Origin: Owenia fusiformis
Lineage: Eukaryota; Annelida; Polychaeta; Sabellida; Oweniidae
Assembly: GCA_903813345.2 (NCBI GenBank)
Contig: CAIIXF020000003.1
Span: forward strand, 22,522,931 to 22,580,247
DNA: 57,317 nucleotides
Reading direction: 5' to 3'
How positions within the stretch are numbered: the first letter of the stretch is position 1; every line of letters begins with the position of its first letter. Shown here piece by piece: positions 12,772-24,700 of this stretch. The notes beneath the pieces are model-generated. The model ran no database searches. It was not told where the DNA came from and worked only from the letters and a program-made list of their open reading frames with translations. The translations under genes and the position numbers were made by a program.

Positions 12772-15700
12772 ATGGCAAAACGGACAACGACTGTTGCTCC
12801 TGAAAATATGACCGAGATGGAACTAGATAGCTCACAATTCGACCGCAAATACAGCAGTTTCTCCAGGAGTGATTCCAGCAATTCAAGCATGGTTGGAAAC
12901 TCGACGATTAAAACAGGACTATGTTATGTAGATCCTGTCTCTCATAAGGGAAAAACCATACAGATGTTGGCAATGCTTATAATGACCTTCATCCCAATAA
13001 CTGGTATGGTGATTTATGGTGTTTCATTTGTAGCGAATGCCATAGACGCTGAGAATCAGCTTCATATCATACAACGCCAAGTCGACTCAGTAAAGGCGAT
13101 TGATGACCTGGTGCACGCACTGCAACTAGAACGCGCCGCAACTGTGTATTATCTAGCAACAAATGGGTCAGACACATGGAGCCTCACAAAGTTCTACAAC
13201 GAAACCGACCAGGCATTGCTCAGCACTGTTGACTGGCTCAAAGACATGGCCATTGTTAGCATAAAGGAATACTCCACCAAAGAGGATTTTCATCAGTATT
13301 TACAATTCCATCGTTCTCAACTAAAAGTGAACCATACTTTCATATACAGGGATATGTCCTTTTACACGGAGGCTATTAAGTCAATGGTGGACTTCCTCAT
13401 TGCTTTTACGCAGGACGACAAGCACGGCATAATCTGGCGTCAACTTGTAGCTAGTAAAATGATCATCGAGGCGAATGAACATATCGGAAAAGTTCTGGCA
13501 GCGGGCATAGACTATTTCATTAAAGGTGCACTTCCCCTTGAAGACTACAGGTAAGTGTCCAATGATGTACCTTGTATTCAGTATTATCGCGGACCTCACC
13601 AGAAGTAAGTCCTTGGTTCAAGATAAGCGTATGTTCAAAGCGAAGTCGAACGAATGCAAAGGGTATACGTTTTTCTCGTCTTTGGGACGAATTCGACCCT
13701 GCACGCTTATTAATTAACCCACCTATGTGGAATCAAAACAAATATACATGTACATAACATGTCACGGCAAAGTAAAGTGATCTCCACCAGTAAAGGCGAT
13801 GGAAATGATTTTGAAATAAAGATGGCATTGCAATCATTTTGTTTTACATTAGAATAAAACTCTGTTATCTATATCGACGGATAAAACCTATGGTACAATA
13901 TGGTCTTATCCAGTTTATTAAAGCGGAAACTCATCATGTAAATCCCAACATTTCTATTAAGCCAACCAACTTACCTCTTTAACCATTTGTCATTCACAGA
14001 TTTTTCGTGAGCAATGTGGCATTGGCAAGAGACAATATAGCGACGTTCCAGAAATACTCAGAAACTGCAACCAAACTATACGAGGAAATCTATTTGACGA
14101 CCAAATTAGAACGTTCAGTGGAAACCTACATGGACCTTGTGGTTACCAACAATATAACAAAGGAATGTCTGCCATGTGCAATCAACTTTGACTTGACGAT
14201 AACAGAGTACCTTAACATACTTAAGATCATCAAAGAAGCAGTGAAAAAAGAAATTATAGAACTGGTAATTCTACATCAACTTTATTGATTAGCCCCTACC
14301 TCAGGAGAAAAAGGAGCTCTCTCTAAAATACGCTCAATTGGCGTTTATAATTCAATGCATAAGAATCTTTTTCATAAATGTTTATTAGGAAGAAGTAGAA
14401 ACGTTATCACATATCTGCATATATTTCTGTTTTGCAGCTAGCAACATGCTGTAATATGATAATGTAATGACCCTCGATATCGAGTCGCTACTACAGTCCC
14501 GGCTGTAGTGGCTAGCCCCTTGGCCAAAGCGGTAGAGCGTCAGTCTTGAGAGCGGAGGGCCCTGGGTTCGATTCCCGCATGGGGCATTGCATTCAGCATA
14601 CTCCTTTTCAGGTCTTGTATCTGGCTCGTTACACTAAGCTTACAGCTCTATGGACGAGCGTTCCCACGGGTCGTTGCAATAATACTACTCTCTTGATAGG
14701 ATAAGATGATATATAACTGACATAAAGTGTAAAGGTCATCTATTTGTATAATTGTCATCGTGTTCCTTTCTTTTTCGTAAGTCTATCTATTTACATAATC
14801 GTGACAATTGTCATCATGTTTTCATTATATCATATATCGGGACTAAGAAGGTGAGATGACATAGTTTATCAGGATGGCTGCCTGTGCTACGATTCTGTTT
14901 TCCATTACAGGTGATCACTGAAATGGCTAAAGCGAAAAGTGATGTTGCAATAGGGGTGATAACATTCTGTATCATGTTCACCTTGTCTCCGGTCGTGGTT
15001 ACCATGGTGCACAGATTGACGTCACGTCTCCAGGACTACGAAAAGAACGTGTCAATTAAATCACGAGAATTAAAAAGAGCTAAGAAACGTTCAGATGAGC
15101 TACTTTATCAGCTGTTGCCTAAGACGGTTGCGCATCAGTTAAAACACAACCAATCAGTTATTGCGGAATACTTCGATGACGTTACTGTATTTTTCAGTGA
15201 TATTGTCGGGTTTACAAAACTGAGCGCTATTAGTAATCCTATGCAGGTGGTTAACTTCCTCAACGCTCTGTATAGCTTTTTCGACCACAAGATCCAGAAG
15301 TATGATGTGTATAAAGTTGAAACGATTGGTGATGCATACATGGTTGCCAGTGGCGTACCTCAACGGAATGGCATCTATCATGCGCAAGAGATTGCACTCC
15401 TGGCTCTGGACTTACTCGAGGATACACATACTTTTCAAATGCCACACATTTCCAAAGAAAAGTCAGCCTTTCACTCAAGTAAATCGCTACAATTGAGGAT
15501 CGGACTGCACACTGGTGAGTTATCTTTTCATGTTCTGTTTTCTTTTTTCACATATTGCAGGACCCTGCGTTGTGCTATGCCAAAGTATTATCTCTTCAGT
15601 TTTGTGTTGCAGGAACCTGCGCAGCAGGTGTTGTTGGTAGTGCTATGCCAAACTATTATCTGTTCAGTTTTGTGTTGCAGGACCCTGCGCAACAGATATT

Positions 15701-18700
15701 GTTGGTAGTGCTTTGTCAAAGTATTATCTGTTCAGTTTTGTGTTGCAGGACCCTGCGCAACAGGTATTGTTGGTAGTGCTATGTCAAAGTATTATCTGTT
15801 CAGTTTTGTGTTGCAGGACCCTGCGCAACAGGTATTGTTGGTAGTGCTATGCAAGAGTATTATCTGTTCAGTTTTGTGTTGCAGGACCATGCGCAGCAGG
15901 TATTGTTGGTAGTGCTATGCCAAAGTATTATCTGTTCAGTTTTGTGTTGCAGGACCCTGCGCAGCAGGTGTTGTTGGTAGGGCTATGCCAAACTATTATC
16001 TGTTCAGTTTTGTGTTGCAGGACCCTGTGCCATAGGTGTTGTTGGTAGTGCTATGCCAAAGTATTGTCTGTTCAGTTTTGTGTTGCAGGAACCTGCGCAG
16101 CGGGTGTTGTTGGTAGTGCTATGTCAGAGTATTGTCTATCTTTTCATGTTCTGTTTTCTTTTTTCACATATTGCAGGACCCTGCGTAGTGCTATGCCAAA
16201 GTATTATCTCTTCAGTTTTGTGTTGCAGGACCATGCGCAGTAGGTGTTGTTGGTAGGGCTATGCCAAACTATTATCTGTTCAGTTTTGTGTTGCAGGACC
16301 CTGCACAGCAGGTGTTGTTGGTAGGGCTATGCCAAACTATTATCTGTTCAAGGACCCTGCGCAGCAGGTGTTGTTGGTAGTGCTATGCCAAAGTAATGTC
16401 TGTTCAGTTTTGTGTTGCAGGACCATGCGCAGCAGGTGTTGTTGGTAGTGCTATGTCAAAGTATTATCTGTTCGGTTTTGTGTTGCAGGACCCTGTGCAG
16501 CAGGTATTGTTGGTAGTTGTATCAGATGCTGGCACAGTTTTGCCGGAAGTTTGCAAGAAGTAACTTTTGGCAATGCAGTATGTAAGAGTAACCTAGTAGG
16601 TGTAAAAAAATATAAGGTGATGGCCTTTAAAGTGGTAAAAACAATTTTCACGGCCGAATTGGACTTCAATTCCTGCGATTTCAGGGGGTACTATAAGACT
16701 ATTTCATAAAGGATATAGTTGCTATTGTTCTGCTTTCTACAGCACACATTACTAGTCTAAAGATGAATAATATCCTAAAGTTATAGGCCGATATCTGTAT
16801 TAGTCTCAGAAATATTGCAATTAATAGGAAAAAAATACGCAATTTTAGTCATTTTTAAGTCTCACGTATCTTATATTTGTAGCTTCCAGCAAAAGATGGC
16901 AGCTTAAATAGCTCAAAATTGTTTTCTAAAAACTAATTCAAGCTTTGTTTGATATTGTAATACAATTATAATAATGATAATGTACTATTTATGATTTTTA
17001 ATATGACTTTATAGTACCCTACCCCTGGAAAGTGGGCGTGGTCAATGTTATCATTTTGCAGCATACAATTAAAAACTTGTATTGATAGAAAGCAAATCAA
17101 TGCATATAAAACATCTTCACTTGTTACTTGACAATGTAATTCATTTATTATTAAAATATAGGACTCTACATATTTTATATATACAATTTCAATTTTGTAC
17201 AATGTATCATAATGAAATCTAATAGGCTGTTTCAATTTACAAACTTTTTCTCGGATCACCCTTACCTTTTGACAAAATGATCTACTATATGACCAATAGC
17301 CACAAAAAATAGCAGAACTGGTCAACGTTTAAACCCCCCCCCCCCCCCCCTACCCTTATGTTTGTTTTGTATGGGGTCCGCCACAATGCAACAAGTCCAT
17401 TTTCAGTGCTTACTATCACATGGAATATAAGTCACAATGTTTCCACAATATCTGGGCAATGAGATAGTGCCATTAAGAATATGTATGCCCAGATTCAAGA
17501 TCATGGTGTAAATGCTTGCCGATCTATCGGCTTTCAAAAATGAGGAAAGCTGTCTTGAGTGCCGTTTCAACTAATTTTGAATTAAAACTGCTACTGAAGA
17601 ATTTTTTTCTCAACAACTGTGATTTGGTTAGAGTCCAAACACAGGATATCAAGACATAGTGCTACTAAATTCTGGTATTGAAAATTTCAGAGCTCTAGAT
17701 CAAGTATTCATATCTGCATGGACTCTTAAAAAGACCCAAAAGACACAAAATGCAGTCAGATATCGCGAAAAAAATGTGACAAAATGCACTATTCAGAACA
17801 ATTTATCTCTTAAATTTTACTTTTATTTACCATAATTTCTGATTCTGCCTCTAGTTAGTAATACCAATAATACATATGAGTAGACTTAAGGTCATAGTAA
17901 GTGTAGTTACAGATTTATTAGCATCTAAAAATGGGAGAAGCAGTGTAGCAAGTGCAATTTTCACCTATAATTCATAATATTAAACTGCAGCTTTCAGGAT
18001 TTTCTTCTCTAAAACAAGAATTCCGTGAGACCCCAAAAGACAGGATTCCATATCACTGTACCACCAAATATATATGAGAGTAGTTTCAGGAGGTTATATC
18101 ATATAATCATTGAACCATTGACACCTAAAAATATGCAAAATACAGTCAGAAATGGTGAAATTGTGATTGTGAAAAAATGTATGTATTCTTAACAATTTTT
18201 TAACTAAACTGTATTTTATTTAGAACTGAAACTTGAAGTGCTTACTAGGAGTTACATCTAGTTATTATTTATTAAGTGACTTCAGCATCCGGATTGATAT
18301 AATATAGGAATATCCTATGGTTTTGAAAAAATATCATTTGTATCCATGAGTGGATATTGATATTTTCATGAGTGAGCGCAGCGAGTGAGTGAAGATATTT
18401 GTATCCATGAGTGGATATAATTGATATTTTTGAAAAAAATTTTATTTATCCCATGGGAAATCATCATCAGCGAGAAAATGTGAAAATATAATTCAAGAAA
18501 AAATTTGAAAAAATAATTGAAAAAAAATTGTGAAAAAACGTTGAAAGAGAAATTTTTTTTTGAAAAAATTCGAAACCATGGAATATCACTTTTCAAACCA
18601 CCGAATATCACTTTTTAAGATGTGACATTCGATAGTTTAAAAGTGATATTCGATGGTTTGTGAATTTTTTGCTAAAATATTATAACTTGATCCACATATC

Positions 18701-21700
18701 AAATATATCTTCATGTGATATTCGATCTATATCCTTGCAACCATGGGATAATTATAGGATATCCTATGATTTTGAGGAATATCATTTTTATCTACGAGGT
18801 GATATTGATATCTGCCCGAGAGAGCAAAGCGAACGAGTGCATATATCAATATCACCGAGTAGATTAAAATGATATTCTGAAAAAGAATCATAGGATGTTC
18901 TTATTATCCTACACTTACAAGGAGTGTACTAAATGTATAATATCATTGCAAAATGAATTTCATGCCAAATAGAGTCAATTTGGCGGGAAATCAACAAGCG
19001 GAGTATATCGTCACAATATCCTCCGCATGTATTGGGTTTTCCGGAGTATATCGTCACGATATCCTCCACCCGGAGTATATCGTCACGATATCCTCCACCC
19101 GGAGTATATCGTTACGATATCCTCCGGATATTCATTTTGCCAATAAATATCAAATTTTTTAATGGTATTATACGTTTAGTACACTAAGTGTAGGATAATC
19201 ACTGTTATCCTATGCCAAGTAGAGTATTAGGGAGATAAGTTGGTAAGATATATCCCGTATCCTGATTTTGAGGTTTCCATATCCTGAACCTCCATATCTC
19301 CCGCCATATCTCCCGCCATATCTCCCGCTCCAGGGCATATCTTCCCGCTCCGAAAAAAAAATTGAAAAAATAAGAAAAAATGTAAAAAAAGAAAAAATGT
19401 GAAAAAATTGAAAAAAACAAAAAATTGAAAAAAGAAAAAAAATTGAAAAAAATTGGAAAAAATTGAGAAAAACGTGAAAAAAATTGAAAAAAAAAATGGA
19501 ACAAAATTGAAAGAAAATTAGAAAACTCTACTTGGTATAGGATAAAGCAGTTATGTACGGTCGGTTTTGATATTGGGTTCATCCCTCGTGAGATATGCAC
19601 ATCTACCTTCGGTCCCTATGGTCCCTCAGGTAGATATGCATATCTCCCTCTGAATAAACCCCATATCCAAAACCTCCCAGTACATAACCCTTATATATGC
19701 TTAAGACCAAAAATCCTATAAAGAATGTTATTATTGAATACTGAGAGTACATTGTTTTTACATTACAGAGCTTTATTTCTACCTGAAAGTATTTTGGAAC
19801 ATATCTCTTGCTTAAATATTTCATGCAATGTTACTTTCAAAAACTTTCTTAGAACAATTAGTCCATCCTATACTTTCACATGTTATTCTCCCTTTCGTTT
19901 TTAAAAATTGTGGGAGCTTTAAACTCAATAAGAGCTTAATACCAATTATACCATGTACCTTCTTTGCCCTCCGTCGCATTTTTCTTAGAATGGCCAGGCA
20001 TATTTCAAATTGAAGAGTAAAGTCAGTTAAAGTGATATACAGCTGTATATAACAACGTATCTTTCACTTGATACTGTGATGTCAAGCTTAAGCATTCAAA
20101 CAGTGTATTTTGTCCCAAGATACAATAAAGTACTGATTTCATTTATTTATCAATTCAGATGCCTTGGAATTAAAGTAAACAGTTGGTATATATTACCAAT
20201 ATTATTTTTACCTATTATTGGTGGTACAATGACCAGGTTTCCTTTAATGTCTTTGGTCTTACTGTGCAGTTTGTAAAAAGAAAATTCAGAAAGTTGCAGT
20301 CTTAGATGAAAAACTGGTGAAAATCATACTTGCTACAGCTTTTCCCATTTTCAGAAGCCAATAGATCTGTACTTCCACTTACTATGACGTTAAGTCTTCT
20401 CATATGTATTATTGGTGGTACTTACTGGAGGCAGAGTCTGAAATTATGTCAAATAAAAGTAAAATCTAAGAGATAAATTGTTCTGAATAGTGCATCTTTC
20501 ATATTTTTCACGATATCTGACAGGTTTTTTGTCCTTTTGCCTCTTTTTAAAAGTACATGCAGAAGTGAATATTTGATCTAGAGCTCTGAAACTTCCAATA
20601 TCATTACTTGGTAGCATTATGTCTTGGTATCTTATGTTTGGGGTCTAAAAAAGTCACAGTTTATTAAGCAGCAGTTTCAGTTCAAAGTTAGTTAAAACTG
20701 CTGTGACAACCCCAACAATTTTACTCACCATTCTTTGCAACTATTAAGTAGTGTCAGTTCAATGTCTCGTCATTGTTGGGTTTCACTTAATGTTGTTTAA
20801 ATGCTTACATGTATGTTTAGGTTGATACTTTCCACTAAAGTGTCATATTTCAGTGATTTGTAGGCGAGTGGTGGAAATTTTCAAATATTTCTACTTTCAC
20901 TTCCGGTTCACAGGGTCAAGGTCATATTGCCGATAAAAGTTTGTCATTTGTTTTTCTTAGGAAATTCACCCTGTTAACTATGTTTTATCGCTAATCTAGT
21001 AAGATATTCACATAATAGGTAATATTTGCTTTCAAACGGTAGTTTACACTTGGTAAATGGTCCCGTATTGGCGAAGTTATGGCTATAAATCTAAATTTAT
21101 ATAAGTCTATTTTTAGGCTGACGTCCTTGTGACGTCACTGCACATGCGCAGAGGTGAGGCAGCCATCAAACTTTTGCGAGAGAAAATCACCCGTGATTTG
21201 CTCTGCTGTTTCCACTTCAAATGTCGGTATCGTTGACCATCGAGATGCCGGAGCTATCGCATTACTTACAGCAGTAAGTGGTGCATCTGCACGGGGTAAT
21301 GGCGAGATGTCATTCACGATGCTGGTCTCTAAAACCAGGTTTGAAGTTGAGGTTGGGTCTTCCGTGGCTTTTGCAAATGGCGTCATCAGCCTCCCATATT
21401 TGCAAGTTTTGATCTCAACCTTCAAACACACATCGTGCCGCAAGTACCTCATGTGGATTGATAGCCTGCACCTCATTTCGAACCAGGATTGATCTAGGGA
21501 TCAATGTGTCAAAATTGGCAAGTATAACATTGTATTTAGTTTGAATTGTTTGGTGCAAAAGCACACTGAAACTATTTGACCTATATTCAATATTGGTTTG
21601 TGCAAAGGCACATCAGAATTATTTGACCTAGATTTGCTTTGCAAAAGCATATCATAATTGTTTGAGAGAGTTGTTTTGCATTGTTTATGATCAATACTCA

Positions 21701-24700
21701 TATTGACCATCATGTTTGATTAATTCATTGCTAAGGATTAGTTATTACATATGATCATGTTTTGCTACACTGCGTTACTCAGTCTGTTCCGCAGTTCTGA
21801 GGTTCTACTCTGCGCAGGTGTACATTACACAATGTCGGCTATTTGTGATAGTTAGGTCTTAGGTATTATCAGGTTTTGGTACACTGCATTACTCAGTCTG
21901 TTCTGAGGTTCTACTCTGTGCAGTTGTACTTTATGCAATGCATTTGTTGACAGTCAGATATGGTCATGTCTTGGTACGCTGCGTCTATTGAGGGCGTTCC
22001 GCGGAACTACCCTGCGCAGCTATATACATTATGTAATGTATATAGTCAGTTTATGGAGTTCAAGTTCTTGTTTGGCAACAGCACTGGATGATTGTGTTGA
22101 GTTTAGACACTCATGGAAGCTTAGTTCATTATTTAAATCTACTTTGACTTGAATTGTTCATTTATTGTCAAAGTGTCGGTTTAGTCGTAAAGTTGTGAAG
22201 TCATATTAGTACCATAGCTTATACATTTTATGCATGTATGGCTTTATCAAAAGCCCTGTTAGGCAGTTAGGAAATACCATTTGTTCCATCTTGTGTCATC
22301 AATGGGAATACAAGTTGTTGTACCCACATCTATGCTGTGGCATAGAATATTATAGGCTATACCTGGGTATAGCCTATGAGTGGTGTTGTATTACATTAAC
22401 TTGTGTATACTTTGTATGCTATTCCATCCATCATTGATCAGCATTGACATGCACCGGCATGTTGCGTATAACATGCACCCACATGTTACATAATGATTAA
22501 TGTGCACTCATGTATATATATTGGTATTGCTACTTGGTGTGTCAAACACTATATGTTGTATAAGTTATTGTTATTAAGTTGTTGATTACTTATGGTGCTA
22601 TTATGTTCAACTCTTGTGTCACCATAACTTGTGATTACTTATAGTAATACCATGGTGATATGTATAGTTGGTCTCACAGATCTTAGTGTTTTGTCAGTGG
22701 TCATTATTAGGTTCTTTGTGTCATGTGTTACACATATAGGAGCCAGTTGTAAGTGTACTCATTATTCATTGGTTATTGTAAGGATATGGCAATACAATAT
22801 TGCCATTTTATTCCAATGTTTAGTTGGTAACTTGTATTTGACTATCGCAAGCTCACAAGAGCTATTTGTATGTGTACTTATTATTCATTGGTCATTGTAA
22901 GGATATGGTAATACATTATTGCCATTTTAGTCCAATGTTTAGTTGGTAACTTGTAAGTTTGACTTTATGTCATATCGCAAGCTCACAAGAGCTAGTTGTA
23001 GGTGTACTTATTATTCATAGGTCATAAAGGTTATGATGGTAATGCATATTGCAATGTTATGCCTATGTTTATTTAGTAACCAGTTATCCGGTTGTGTCAC
23101 ACACTCTCCCAGGTGAAGGTATTGTTACAGAATTACTTGTGTGTATTTAAAGTGAGTTCCATGCACATGAGCTAATTAATGTAAAGTTATAACATAAGAG
23201 TCTTAGTAGACAAGTTACATGTTTCAGTATTAAATGTGATATTAAATGCTGTATATTATGTGACCATGAAGCAAGGATATTAGTTCAGTAGTTACTTTAG
23301 ATTCATCTTTGTGAGTGTTGTTTGAATGCATGTACTCATTGCTATTTAGTAACAATGTACTACTATTATTCAGGATATTATTCAGGTAGATGAATAATAT
23401 GTCTATCATTCAAGTAAATAACACTGTACCATTCAGTGTATATTATTCAGGTATATTATGCATATATCATTCAGGTATCACAACATCAAAGGTATTTTTC
23501 ATATATGTTTTCCACTATGTGTGGCTTTGTTTGCACACTTTGTGTGCCTCACTGTATTACCATGTTGTTCAGTTGTTAATAAACCTTTAATCTTTTAGTT
23601 ATATATTTAATTTAACTCATCTGTTTTGTCAGTTAAAGTGTATGTTTTATGTCGCAGCGCGACATATTCCGTCCCTTTGTCATTTTATAAGTCATGTCTG
23701 AGGACCCTTGAGAGTATTAACAGGCACAACACGAACCCGGGATTTTAATGCTAACGATTCTTTCACCTCACTTAGCCCTTCCCCTTATTCACGCTACCAC
23801 TTCTGTTTGCTCTGCACCGCCGTGCGGAGACAGGGGCGGTGAGGGTCGTTACACTGCACTCACGACAGCTTTCTCTATTTTTGAACGCCGATAGATCGAT
23901 AAGTATTAGTATTAGGACCTTGAAACTGCTCATATTATGTAGTCTTTGTGGTACTTTCTCATTGCAAAGGTAATTTGGAAACACTGTGACTTACATTTCA
24001 TGCGTTAGTGAACACTGAAAATGAACCAGCCTATTAGATTTCATCATGATACATTGTACAAAATTGAAAACGTATATATAAAATATGTAGAGTCCTATGT
24101 TTTAGTAATGAATGAATTACAATGTCAAGTAACAAGTGAAAATGTAAAAATGCATTGATTTGCTTTCTATCAATACAAGTTTTTAATTGTATGCTGCAAA
24201 ATGATAACATTGACCACGCCCACTTTCCAGGGGTAGGGTACTATAAAGTCATATTAAAAATCATAAATAGTACATTATCATTATTATGATTTTATTACAA
24301 TATCAAACAAAGCTTGAATTAGTTTTTAGAAAACAATTTTGAGCTTTTTAAGCTGCCATCTTTTGCTGGAAGCTACAAATATAAGATACGTGAGACTTAA
24401 AAATGACTAAAATTGCATATTTTTTTCCTATTAATTGCAATATTTCTGAGACTAATACAGATATCGGCCTTTAACTTTAGGATATTATTCATCTTTGGAC
24501 TAGTATTGTGTGCTGTAGAAAGCAGAACAATAGCAACTATATCCTTTATGTTATGAAATAGTCTTATAGTACCCCCTGAAATCGCAGGAATTGAAGTCCA
24601 ATTCGGTCGTGAAAATTGTTTTTACCACTTTAAAAGCCATCACCTTATATTTTCTTACACCTACAAGGTTACTCTAACATACTGCATTGCCAAAAGTTAC

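Larger units (their letters stand above)
17490..20760. repeat. Nested inverted repeat, arms about 700 bp
   Basis: Bases about 17,490-18,180 match the complement of about 20,050-20,760 with moderate divergence. Shared landmarks include TTCAGAGCTCTAGATCAA, GCACTATTCAGAACAATT and AATAATACATATGAG or their complements. The arms enclose the hairpin cluster at 18,290-19,695. Confidence 0.75.

Noticed and set aside
14515-14586. Functional tRNA-Ser(UGA)
   Set aside because: The D stem does not pair, other stems have mismatches and the long variable arm of Ser tRNAs is missing.
15561-16517. CRISPR-like array
   Set aside because: Units are contiguous copies of exon plus intron end with no unique spacers, in animal DNA.
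19205-19600. 131-codon Phe-rich frame on the minus strand
   Set aside because: It is the reading of A-tracts between hairpin arms; composition is low-complexity and no family matches.
21135-21492. Gene of about 112 codons on either strand
   Set aside because: Both strands are open over the same GC-richer patch and neither translation resembles a known family.
23082-23850. Solo LTR or retroelement end
   Set aside because: There is an AATAAA and a composition change, but no TG...CA ends, target duplication or second LTR was found.
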